A stretch of 64,000 bases of DNA from Saprospiraceae bacterium UBA1994 (lineage in GTDB: Bacteria; Bacteroidota; Bacteroidia; Chitinophagales; Saprospiraceae), in the NCBI GenBank assembly GCA_002335865.1, contig DDCY01000002.1, forward strand, positions 49,309-113,308, read 5' to 3'. The position numbers and the translations under genes were made by a program. The notes under the pieces were generated by a model. It did no database searches. It saw nothing but the letters and a program-made list of their open reading frames with translations, and was not told the DNA's origin. Below, piece after piece: positions 37,121 through 45,997 of the stretch. The number at the start of each line of letters is the position of its first letter. The stretch's first letter is position 1.

Positions 37121-39553
37121 ATGAGTATTAGATTGATAATAAGATGTTGCATACCTCTTCTAATATTGATTATTGGAAGTTATACTGCTAATACTCAACT
37201 AGTTATTAACGAAGTGTGCTCTAGTAATGATGAATCTTATATCGACAATAATGGTGATTCACCAGATTGGATAGAATTACATAACAATACTGATACTGCT
37301 ATTCCTCTGGACGGATACTATATCTCTGACAATTTAGATTACTCCTACAAATGGAGAATGCCTAATGTTATAATAGGTGCAGGGGAGTTTCTTATCATCA
37401 TCGCCGATGGTCAAGACAATGCTGATGAACTAAGAACCTCATTCAAACTCGCTAAACTGGGAGAAGAGGTGACATTGAAATCTCCTGACAAAGAACTCGT
37501 GGATCATATGATCATTCCACAACTTAAATCTGATATAAGCTATGGATTAGTCAATGGAAATTTAGAATACCTAACACCTTCACCTTTGGCTATCAATAAT
37601 GTGGCTGACATTCAAATTAGATTAGATATTCCTACCCCAACTATAGCTGGTGGAATTTATCAAGATAATATTACCCTAGATTTCACATCTTTTGGAGAAG
37701 TACATTACAAATTCAATAATCGGTCTAAGAAAGATGAATACATCTACTCTGGTGAATCGATTACTCTAACTGAGACAACGGTTATCTGCTACTGGGCAGA
37801 TGCTGATGGATACTTAGATTCACCGATTCAGTGTGAGACGTACTTTATAGATGTTGATCATAGTCTACCATTACTTTCTGTAGTAGGTGACAGCATCGAC
37901 TTATTTAGTTTTGAAGAAGGTTTATTCGAATTTGGCCCCAATGCCGAAGAAGAATGGCCACACTGGGGTGCTAACTTCTGGAATGATGATGAAAAACCAG
38001 TTCATTTCCAATATTACGTGGAAGGTAAGATCGTCTACGAAGAAGATGCCGCATTACAAATACATGGCGGTCGTGAATCTAGAACAAGTCCAATGCGATC
38101 ATTTCGAATGGTTGCTAATCAATATGCCGACCAGAGATTCGAATATCCATTCTATGGTAGTAAGCCTGATCTACAAGCCGTAAAGAAAATAGTAGTCCGT
38201 AATGCAAGTGGCGACTTCAATGCTGCACACCTGAGAGATGGTTTTCTCTCTAAGCTATCTACGACTCATGGATTAGACGTAGATGCTTTAGGGTACGAAC
38301 CTGTTATTTGTTATCTCAACGGATCTTATTTTGGAGTCATGGGACTCAGAGAAAAAGCGGATGAATATTTCATCAATCAGAACTATGGATTAGACCTCAA
38401 TACATTCAGTGTGGTAGATGTCGATACCGCAGTTGTCCATGGATCATCTAGTGATTTTGTAGAGATGCATGATTTCATTTGGGGTAGTGACATGACTGAC
38501 AACAGTAATTTTGAAAAGGCAGAAACACTTCTTGACATCAATAGCTTCATAGACTACTTTATCATGGAACTAGGACTTAATAATAAAGCTTGGCCCCAAC
38601 ATAATATCAGATTTTGGAAATCTGATACAGAAGGCGGAAAATGGAGATATATTATGTACGATATGGATATCGCAATGTACAGATGGCCATGGACCAAATA
38701 TAACCAAGATCTGCTTGGGCTTAAAATGGTAGAATACGTAGATACCAACAAGCATGTAAATATTCTAAAAAGCTTAATGGATAATAAATCCTTTAGACAA
38801 CAGTACTCTAATCGTCATCAAGATTTGTTTAATACATTACTTGGAGAAATACAATTTGCCAAAGAATTAGATAAGATGGTAAATATCTTAGATCCTGAGA
38901 TGCCTAGACAATTTGAAACGTATCCTGGCACTTACTATGATTGGATCAATTACTATATCGATCGTATGCATATTTATATACAAGAACGACCATATTATGC
39001 TAGGTTATTTATGGATGAGTACTTTCAACTCGGAGGAGAAGCGGGTATTACTATCACTAGTAGCCACCCGGATGATACTAATATTTCTCTTAATTCTCTA
39101 GACGAAATCACCCTACCCTTCCAAGGATATTATTTTCAAGATATACCTATCGAACTATCAGCAACATCGAATAATTCAGATTTGATATTTGATCATTGGG
39201 AAATTGAAGGCGGCGGCATCACGAGCTATTCTTACCGCAATCAAGACGAATTATCTGTCAATGATGGTGATAAAATCAAAGCGATATTTGTAACCAAAAA
39301 AGAAAATAGCCTAATACAGAAAGTAATCATCCACGGAAATGATTTATTATATACAGTTGACCTTATCAATGACGCCAAAGCTACAGTCAATATATACAGC
39401 AGCAATGGATCTAAAGTATATCAACAAAAGAATAGCACCCTATCTCCTGGACAAAATGTACTCTACCTTCCAGAGCTAGCCGCTGGCTACTATATATTCA
39501 ATATCGCAAACGACAATTTCGATCAATCATACCCAATAACAATAGTTCAATGA
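37121..39553 (+). CDS. CotH-kinase-domain surface protein with lamin-tail domain and T9SS sorting domain
   Basis: The 810-residue secreted protein has a signal peptide (LLILIIGSYTANTQ), a lamin-tail (LTD) domain at about residues 25-115 (LVINEVCSSNDESYIDNNGD, DSPDWIELHN), and a chitobiase-like spacer. A CotH domain follows at about 270-580 (ALQIHGGRESRTSPMRSFR, KIVVRNASGDFNAAHLRDGF, WRYIMYDMDIAMYRWPWTKY); CotH proteins are atypical kinases of spore coat and other surface proteins. A type A T9SS sorting domain ends the chain (ATVNIYSSNGSKVYQQ, LAAGYYIFNI). It is exported to the cell surface. The stop overlaps the start of the following lipoprotein gene. Confidence 0.88.
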   Translation: MSIRLIIRCCIPLLILIIGSYTANTQLVINEVCSSNDESYIDNNGDSPDWIELHNNTDTAIPLDGYYISDNLDYSYKWRMPNVIIGAGEFLIIIADGQDNADELRTSFKLAKLGEEVTLKSPDKELVDHMIIPQLKSDISYGLVNGNLEYLTPSPLAINNVADIQIRLDIPTPTIAGGIYQDNITLDFTSFGEVHYKFNNRSKKDEYIYSGESITLTETTVICYWADADGYLDSPIQCETYFIDVDHSLPLLSVVGDSIDLFSFEEGLFEFGPNAEEEWPHWGANFWNDDEKPVHFQYYVEGKIVYEEDAALQIHGGRESRTSPMRSFRMVANQYADQRFEYPFYGSKPDLQAVKKIVVRNASGDFNAAHLRDGFLSKLSTTHGLDVDALGYEPVICYLNGSYFGVMGLREKADEYFINQNYGLDLNTFSVVDVDTAVVHGSSSDFVEMHDFIWGSDMTDNSNFEKAETLLDINSFIDYFIMELGLNNKAWPQHNIRFWKSDTEGGKWRYIMYDMDIAMYRWPWTKYNQDLLGLKMVEYVDTNKHVNILKSLMDNKSFRQQYSNRHQDLFNTLLGEIQFAKELDKMVNILDPEMPRQFETYPGTYYDWINYYIDRMHIYIQERPYYARLFMDEYFQLGGEAGITITSSHPDDTNISLNSLDEITLPFQGYYFQDIPIELSATSNNSDLIFDHWEIEGGGITSYSYRNQDELSVNDGDKIKAIFVTKKENSLIQKVIIHGNDLLYTVDLINDAKATVNIYSSNGSKVYQQKNSTLSPGQNVLYLPELAAGYYIFNIANDNFDQSYPITIVQ

Positions 39554-40455
39554 TGAAGTCAATTTTATTTCTTCTTTGCAGTACAATTTTATTTATCAAC
39601 TGCGACAAAAAAAAGCCTATGGACACTACCATGAATCAAGACATGGAGATAGACACCATGGAGAATCATCCCGTAGCGTATATCGAGGAAATTGGACGTT
39701 TTCCTAGTGTGGTCAATGAATGCTCTGGCATGATCAATATAGATAATAGAATCATATCTATGAATGACGGTAGTACACATACTTTACTACAAGAGATCAA
39801 TCCTAGTACAGCTGAAATAATCAATACTATCAACGTAGCTAAAACATCTAATATAGATTGGGAAGCACTTCAATATAATAACGAAAATATTTATATCGCT
39901 GACATAGGAAACAATGAAGGAGATAGGGAAAATTTAAGTTTATATACAATACCATATCAAGCTGGACCAGAAATAATTTGCATAGATACAATCAATTTTA
40001 TATGGCCGGATCAGACAGAATTTATAGCCAGCAACTCTCATCCATACGACTGCGAATCTATGTTAGTAGAAGGCAACGTAGCGACCTTCTTTTCTAAAAA
40101 CAGAAGCGACCTAAAAACGAATGTATATCGATTAGACCTCACGACAGAGCTAATCACAAAAGGTGAAAGTATAAGTATCGTGGGACTAGCTACCGATGCT
40201 GTAAAAGATCCGTCTGGAAATGTAATCCTACTCAGTTACCTAACTTTCAACGGCAATACTTTTACTAATAAAATAAGTATCCTCGAAGTATCTGATGGCG
40301 TATACAAGCTCAAAGAAAGTATACCTATCTCTGAGAATACACAGATCGAAGCCATCGTACATATTGAAGAACACAAGTATCTTTTAGGAGCCGAATCAGA
40401 GACTAACGAAGGTGGATATTTGTATTCGTTAGACTTGGGTGAATTTTATGAATAA
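39550..40455 (+). CDS. Lipoprotein with propeller-like fold, coupled to the CotH gene
   Basis: The 301-residue protein has a lipobox (STILFINCDKKK) and a beta-propeller-like body. Motifs INVAKTSNIDWEALQYNNEN and IYIADIGNNEGDRENL, then PYDCESMLVEG and QIEAIVHIEEHKYLLGAESE resemble secreted proteins annotated as SdiA-regulated or phytase-esterase-like, but the family is not certain. The start ATG (39550) overlaps the stop of the CotH gene, an ATGATGA arrangement, so it is translationally coupled and probably acts with it at the cell surface. Confidence 0.75.
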   Translation: MMKSILFLLCSTILFINCDKKKPMDTTMNQDMEIDTMENHPVAYIEEIGRFPSVVNECSGMINIDNRIISMNDGSTHTLLQEINPSTAEIINTINVAKTSNIDWEALQYNNENIYIADIGNNEGDRENLSLYTIPYQAGPEIICIDTINFIWPDQTEFIASNSHPYDCESMLVEGNVATFFSKNRSDLKTNVYRLDLTTELITKGESISIVGLATDAVKDPSGNVILLSYLTFNGNTFTNKISILEVSDGVYKLKESIPISENTQIEAIVHIEEHKYLLGAESETNEGGYLYSLDLGEFYE

Positions 40456-40458
40456 CAA

Positions 40459-40984
40459 TTTATAATAATCTTCTCCCCTCTTGAAAAAGGCCGCAATAAT
40501 TAACGCAGGAAGACATCCCGTTATAGAAGTAGTAATTCAAGACAAAACCAAACTACCAAAACTGAAGCCATAATTTACTTTTTCCAATTCCTTAAGGACT
40601 TCATCTTCATCCATGTCTATATCAAACATCTCTGACATTTTTTCCATTGTCACGATAGTAGTTTCAATGACAATTTCTTTCATTAAGAAGATCAAGTCAG
40701 GGTTTATCCAATTGTGCAAAGCGTATGTAAATATCGAAGATATGTAAACACCAATAGTCATGGGGGATAAAAGCAGCCACAAATGCAGGACCAAATGAGA
40801 GTATACCGCCCTCATTTTCTCTCACTTGTAGTACCGATCTAACCATAAAAATCAGAAATACTACATAACCTACAAACCCATACCAGTTTAGAAAATATCT
40901 AGAGCTTATAGCATGCAATATACTGCCAAGCACCATTATCAGTATTCCTGAATGTAATCCGTTTCTGATACTTATGTTATTCAT
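40459..40984 (-). pseudogene. DUF4199 membrane protein with frameshift and in-frame stop
   Basis: The reading frame starts at 40984 (MNNISIRNGLHSGILIMVLG) and follows DUF4199 down to ENEGGILSFGPAFVAAFI. It then leaves frame at a run of five G (C on the coding strand) at 40762-40766. With one C fewer it continues MTIGVYISSIFTYALHNWIN and on to FSFGSLVLS, where a TGA at 40537-40539 interrupts it; past that stop the same frame reads ITTSITGCLPALIIAAFFKR, the normal family end. Two disabling changes make decay more likely than a single base-calling error. The intact paralogue is the next gene upstream (41137-41658). Confidence 0.8.
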
Positions 40985-41047
40985 AATATTCCATTAAAAT
41001 AACTTTCAAAATAAAACTTTAGACTAAAAAAAAAGATGTAAATAAAA

Positions 41048-41071
41048 CCTGCACCTTTAAGAAGATGCAGG
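41048..41071 (-). terminator. Rho-independent terminator after DUF4199 gene
   Basis: On the minus strand CCTGCATC and GGTGCAGG form an eight-base stem (one G-T pair) with an eight-base loop, followed by TTTTATTT and a nine-T run near 41030. It lies 65 bases after the stop of the DUF4199 gene and before its decayed paralogue, so the two are separate transcripts. Confidence 0.75.
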
Positions 41072-41136
41072 CTGTTCATTTGGATTATAATTAGTATAAA
41101 AATTATTATCACAATATCAAAATACGAAATTTATTA

Positions 41137-41658
41137 TTACACTCTTTTTAATACTGCTGATGCAATAAGAGAAATGATTAGCCCTATTAAACCATTAGAG
41201 AAAATAGACATAATTGCTATAATTCCTGGACTCATAAACATTTCCGTAAACCCTTCCGCTTGCTCCATCTGCTCATCACTCATTCCCTGCGCTTCCCATT
41301 GATCTTTTACTGCGTCCATAGCTCCATCCATGAAATCTGGCGCAATCACAGTCATAAATAGATAACTATATATCGCAATAATTACTCCAGCAATCAACGA
41401 AGTGAGTAAACCCGTAGCTAATCCCTGCCCATAAGACATATATCCATTCGTATCAGCATAAGCCTTTATTCCCATCACTACAAAAGCTATGAAAACAATA
41501 AAGCTTAGATACTGAACTGGGTTACTCCCGTCAACAGTCTTCATTCCAAGCACATATAGAACAAGATCAAATATTATTGAGGCTACACCCCCGTAGACAC
41601 CCCATTTCATCGCGGTTTGTATTGGAGTTATATGCTCTTCATCCATCATATTAGTCAT
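41137..41658 (-). CDS. DUF4199 membrane protein
   Basis: The 173-residue protein has four hydrophobic helices (KWGVYGGVASIIFDLVLYVLG, LSFIVFIAFVVMGIKAYA, GLATGLLTSLIAGVIIAIY, GLIGLIISLIASAVLKRV) and the DUF4199 signature with the SYGQGLATGLLTSL region and an acidic loop between helices 3 and 4 (DFMDGAMDAVKDQWEAQGMS). DUF4199 proteins are common in Bacteroidota and have no assigned function. A decayed paralogue lies directly downstream, so a local duplication with loss of one copy is likely. Confidence 0.88.
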   Translation of the reverse strand: MTNMMDEEHITPIQTAMKWGVYGGVASIIFDLVLYVLGMKTVDGSNPVQYLSFIVFIAFVVMGIKAYADTNGYMSYGQGLATGLLTSLIAGVIIAIYSYLFMTVIAPDFMDGAMDAVKDQWEAQGMSDEQMEQAEGFTEMFMSPGIIAIMSIFSNGLIGLIISLIASAVLKRV

Positions 41659-42015
41659 AATTAGTTTGGTTTTGATTATTATAAAATTGACTTATCTATT
41701 TAGTATTATTAATGTCGTATAAATATTTTGAGTTATAAGCTCTTGATCAAGGCAACAAAGACAAAGTCTTAGCTATGGTGAGTATTTTCAATGAAGACCA
41801 GAAATTTAGAGGTCGTAATATATGCGGCATCAATAGTGCTAATTAGTATTAATAAGCGAATCAAATACTGTTCGCACATATATACCATTATACAATATAT
41901 AGAAAATCAATTAAGCAAAAGACATTTTTAGACAAACTACTCAAAGCTATAGATAGTTATAGTTCGAATTTAACATTTTTCAAAGGCACAACCAGCTCTT
42001 ATCTAGATATAAATA
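41659..42015. other. Gene-poor stretch upstream of DUF4199
   Basis: No supported gene. A short plus-strand frame near 41745-41860 (NKDKVLAMVSIFNEDQK) is open for about 35 codons but has no family match and is probably chance. Confidence 0.4.
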
Positions 42016-43278
42016 TTACAAATTCACCTTAGAACCAATGATCGTAGCTAGGACTTTCCCAGTCAGAGAAGTTGATAGATATTTATTGTTAGCCGAAATA
42101 GACTTTTTCTTTTTGCTCTCATATGTCCAACTAATACTTGGGTCGAAAACTGTCAAACATGCCACCTCACCAGATTTGATAGCAGGAAGATAAGTTTTCA
42201 TTTGAATACGAGGTCCAAGGGTAAGCGCTGATATAATTTGCTCCAAGGGTATGTCCTCTGAGAGATGTGTATTTACTGCTGCAAAACATGTCTCTAAGCC
42301 AGTGGCACCAAATCCCGCATAACTAAACTCAAGCTTCTTCTGCTCCTCTTCTAGAGGTACGTGATTACTTACTATAGTTTGTATGCTTCCTTTTTTGACT
42401 GAATTGATAAGTGCCTTTCTATCCCTATTAGACCTTATCGGTGGTTTTACTTTTAGATTAGAATTAAATGACTTCAGATCTTGATCGATGTGAATCAGAT
42501 TGACATAAGATACAGTAGCACTTATATTGATATCATCCTTAATGGCTTTCTTGATCAAATCACAACCTTCCTCTGTAGAGACACAATGCAATACTAATTC
42601 AGATTCTGTATACTCTGCCAATGAGATGTCTCTCTGTATGGCTACATGCTCAGCTAAAGATGGTATACCTTGCATCCCAAGACTAACACTTACATCGCCT
42701 TCATGCATCTGACCATCATGAACGAGCGACTTGTCTATGGAATAATTTATAATAGGCTTGTTGACTGCTTTGGCATATTGTAATGCACGCATCATCATGC
42801 CACTATCCTTGATTGACTTCAAGCCATCACCAAATGCTATTGCACCAGCTCTAGACATATCTATCATCTCTGTGAGATCTTCTCCTTTTGCATCTTTGCT
42901 TACCGCTCCAATAGAGTGAATACGAACACCGTTATTAGGTTGATTATTAACGATATAGCTCACCTCAGATTTAGAGTGTGTCACTGGGTAGACTATAGGC
43001 ATTATGGCTATATCAGTATATCCCCCAGCAGCCGCTGCTCTAGCTGCCGAATCTATTGTCTCTCGATGTTCTAAACCAGGCTCACCTATATGCGTACCTA
43101 TATCCATCCATCCTATAGATACGTGTAGGTTATCACTTTCTATGACTTTTACCTTGGGTGCAGATATATTATTGGCTATCTTTTCGATCTTTCCTTTACT
43201 GACGAGAATGTCTTTAGTCTGTAAATGATTCTTATCTCCAGGTGCAATGATCGTAGCTCGCTTTAGTAGTATATCCAT
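42016..43278 (-). CDS. Dihydroorotase-like protein, probably catalytically inactive
   Basis: The 420-residue amidohydrolase-fold protein follows bacterial dihydroorotase throughout (MDIGTHIGEPGLEHRETIDS, LKSIKDSGMMMRAL, IQRDISLAEYTE, SNLKVKPPIRSNRDRKALI). The metal site is broken: in the usual D-x-H-x-H-x-R-E-P-G the first His is Gly61 and the Arg is Gly65, and the later D-H-A-P-H motif reads SNHVPL. Bacteroidota commonly carry such homologues (recollection), which may assemble with aspartate carbamoyltransferase as inactive PyrC-type subunits or have another role. It starts 25 bases after the BatA/vWA gene stop. Confidence 0.85.
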   Translation of the reverse strand: MDILLKRATIIAPGDKNHLQTKDILVSKGKIEKIANNISAPKVKVIESDNLHVSIGWMDIGTHIGEPGLEHRETIDSAARAAAAGGYTDIAIMPIVYPVTHSKSEVSYIVNNQPNNGVRIHSIGAVSKDAKGEDLTEMIDMSRAGAIAFGDGLKSIKDSGMMMRALQYAKAVNKPIINYSIDKSLVHDGQMHEGDVSVSLGMQGIPSLAEHVAIQRDISLAEYTESELVLHCVSTEEGCDLIKKAIKDDINISATVSYVNLIHIDQDLKSFNSNLKVKPPIRSNRDRKALINSVKKGSIQTIVSNHVPLEEEQKKLEFSYAGFGATGLETCFAAVNTHLSEDIPLEQIISALTLGPRIQMKTYLPAIKSGEVACLTVFDPSISWTYESKKKKSISANNKYLSTSLTGKVLATIIGSKVNL

Positions 43279-43303
43279 GAGAATTAAATAACTATTTTTA
43301 AAT

Positions 43304-45322
43304 TCAAAATCTAAGTAATAATTGCTCTATTGCCAAGAAGATCAATGTCAATATGATACACCATCTCCAGAGGGGTATTCCTTTATCTTTTTCGCTTACC
43401 GTTGCTCCTATATCTGCATCTATTTGAGCATCTAATATATTGATATCCAACCCTTCAAATTGAGCCTCTAATTGATCAGAATTGAGATATCCCAAATCTG
43501 ATTCTATGCGGTCATAGTTAAAGGCTAATCTGCTTTTCTCTGTGTCTGCTAGCTTCACACTATAAAATCCTGCTTGCTTAATCTGATCATTCATACTAAG
43601 GTAAGTAGTATTTCCAGTATTAGTCTGTGCAGGTATAAATTCACTTGGCCCATCGATTTTATATACGATATCATCTGATCTTCCACTATAATCTACAGAA
43701 ATCACTTCATCTCGTCCGATAGTATATGCGATCTCTTGTCTCAGCCCACTCGCCAACGCCATCTTATATAGCATTGGCACAAATACCTCAGCATTGATAG
43801 CGATATCGTTATAGTCGATCGCTAATGGAGCTGCCGATAGGTATACATTTCCTCTGCCTTTGGCATATTTAGCCAGATACACTTTACCATCTCTGTAGCT
43901 TAATAGTTTTTCTTGACCTCTAGACTGATAGTTCGTCAAGTTATAATTTCCCTGAGTAATTGGCAATTTTAGATTGTTCTTATTTTTAGAAAGGAATACT
44001 TCGTTGAATACAAATTCATCAGTATTGACTCTGCTTACTTCTTTTTGGTCTTTAGTCCATTCTTCTAGCCTATCCACTGCCAAAGCACCTAGGAAACTAT
44101 TATAGCTTTCTTTATTGCCATTAGCAGCTGGGAACACAAGTGCATTACCGCCTTCCGTTACGTATCTTTGTAGCTCAGATGATAGCCCTGAACTAATAAA
44201 CGAAAGATCATTCAACACTATTAGGTCGTACTCAGGTAATCTGTCAAATTGTAATTGATTGATCGCTTTGTTAGTGAGCTCAAAATTATTGAGCCCGTTG
44301 AAAACTGCGGTCAAGTATCTATTTTGTCCACCATTATTGATAGATAATACTTCGATATTTTCCTTTGCATAAAAAGTGAGATAATACTCGTCATCAAACT
44401 GTACTGGATAGTCGGATACTTTGAGTACGGCATCTTGATATCCAGTCTTGATAAAACTGACGTTAACTGTATCTAATGTAGTGCTACGTGCTGCTATATT
44501 GAATGATCCTACAGGTCTTTCTTCACCATTTTGAGTCATACTCAACCTTACGCCTTCTGATGCTTCATCGCTATGGTTAGTAATCTCTACAATTAGCTTA
44601 TTAATCTTATTAGGCATCGCTACAGGAGAGTCAAACCATGCACTATCTATAGATATATTAGCCTCTTGCACCGATTGGATAGGTACTAGATTTAGCTCAT
44701 ATGAAGTATCTGGCATCATCGTCGCCTCACTAATAGACTTCTGAAAGTCAGATAGTACATATGACACTTTGTTCTCTTCACCCAAATCAATAACCTGCAA
44801 TTGGCGATTGATCACTTTATCTAAAGTCTTAACTTCTGGAGTTGTCTGTATTTCATCAATAAGACCAAGAGCGTCCTCTTTACTCACCAATCTTTGGTGT
44901 CTCCCTTCGAAGTCATGGGTAAGAATCTGATATTGATCTGATTCTGTATATGCATTGACAACCTGCCTAGCTTTCTCTTTAGCAATAGAGAGTAATGGCG
45001 TATCGCTACTCAAAGCATTCATGCTGAAACTATTATCTACAAATATTGATATAAGACTATCTCCTTTTTTAACATTTTCACCATCACTTAGAAATGGCTG
45101 ACAGAATGCAAATACTAAAAATGCGATGGCTAAGAGTCTTGAGAATAATACCAAAAGATTCTTAAGCTTACTACGAGATGCTGTCTCCTCCTTGATTTCC
45201 TTGAGAAATCTCACATTGGTAAACTCCACTTTTTTAAATCTACGGAAGTAGAATAAGTGGATGATAATCGGTAAGACGAGAACTCCAAGTGCCCACAAAA
45301 ATGAAGGATATATAAATTCCAT
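43304..45322 (-). CDS. BatA-domain / von Willebrand factor A membrane protein
   Basis: The 672-residue protein begins with the BatA N-terminal domain (MEFIYPSFLWALGVLVLPII, helix, RRFKKVEFTNVRFLKEIKEE, second helix LLVLFSRLLAIAFLVFAF). A vWA domain follows with the MIDAS motif DNSFSMN at about residue 90. A large periplasmic region and a C-terminal membrane helix (WRWCIILTLIFLAIEQLLL) complete it. Such proteins occur with AAA ATPases in Bat operons, but here the neighbour is an inactive dihydroorotase homologue and no MoxR gene is present. Role unknown, likely an envelope sensor or scaffold. Confidence 0.9.
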   Translation of the reverse strand: MEFIYPSFLWALGVLVLPIIIHLFYFRRFKKVEFTNVRFLKEIKEETASRSKLKNLLVLFSRLLAIAFLVFAFCQPFLSDGENVKKGDSLISIFVDNSFSMNALSSDTPLLSIAKEKARQVVNAYTESDQYQILTHDFEGRHQRLVSKEDALGLIDEIQTTPEVKTLDKVINRQLQVIDLGEENKVSYVLSDFQKSISEATMMPDTSYELNLVPIQSVQEANISIDSAWFDSPVAMPNKINKLIVEITNHSDEASEGVRLSMTQNGEERPVGSFNIAARSTTLDTVNVSFIKTGYQDAVLKVSDYPVQFDDEYYLTFYAKENIEVLSINNGGQNRYLTAVFNGLNNFELTNKAINQLQFDRLPEYDLIVLNDLSFISSGLSSELQRYVTEGGNALVFPAANGNKESYNSFLGALAVDRLEEWTKDQKEVSRVNTDEFVFNEVFLSKNKNNLKLPITQGNYNLTNYQSRGQEKLLSYRDGKVYLAKYAKGRGNVYLSAAPLAIDYNDIAINAEVFVPMLYKMALASGLRQEIAYTIGRDEVISVDYSGRSDDIVYKIDGPSEFIPAQTNTGNTTYLSMNDQIKQAGFYSVKLADTEKSRLAFNYDRIESDLGYLNSDQLEAQFEGLDINILDAQIDADIGATVSEKDKGIPLWRWCIILTLIFLAIEQLLLRF

Positions 45323-45997
45323 ATTATGTGCAAATGTAGCGAAGTAAGGTGATATAATTGTGTGTCGCTAGAGGTTTGTTTATTCCAACTGTTTATCATC
45401 CAATTTCAGTTATAAATATCGATGACCATACTGATACTGAGAATTCATTGAGTCAGATATACAATGGCGATACATCCTAATCATTTCATTTTTAAAATAG
45501 TATTTCTGAAAACCTTCAAAATTTTAAATCTAAACTACTAAAATGCTAAATCTAAGACTCAAGTCCAATGAAAGGTTTCCCTTATTATCCCTGCTATTGT
45601 ATCACGACTGCAGTTTTAATCTAACTTTCATATCAACTTCATCATTCTACTCCAAAAAAACCCATATTCATTCTGAAGCTATCTAAATTATAAAATTTAG
45701 ATATTGACTTTATTCTCCATCAGAAAGTAATAACAGATCTAATTTCTTGCTTACTGAGTTACAGTTCGCTATCATCATAAATAAAAATAGATGTATTCCT
45801 GTATCTACATGTTTATTATCCTTGATATTATCCTGCTCTTGAAAAACAACACCGAGTGCTATTTTAATAAAAATTATACTTTAAAAGCGGTCATAGGGAA
45901 TACTTAACCGTACCTAGCGCTCTACGGAAATTTTACAAATTCTTGTTACTCATAATTAGGATAGTAATATCCAAGTGAATCCGTGAAAAACTATTAT
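45323..45997. other. Gene-poor stretch with a possible coding remnant
   Basis: In 675 bases no intact gene is seen. On the minus strand 45710-45880 there is a 56-codon open frame without an early ATG (contains IALGVVFQEQDNIKDNKHVD, ends KLDLLLLSDGE) that reads like coding sequence but matches nothing I recognise. The rest is AT-rich with no clear hairpin or promoter. Confidence 0.35.

Noticed and set aside
45710..45880. A 56-codon minus-strand open frame in the gap upstream of the T9SS endonuclease
   Set aside because: Coding-like composition, but no early start codon and no family. Not strong enough for a pseudogene call.
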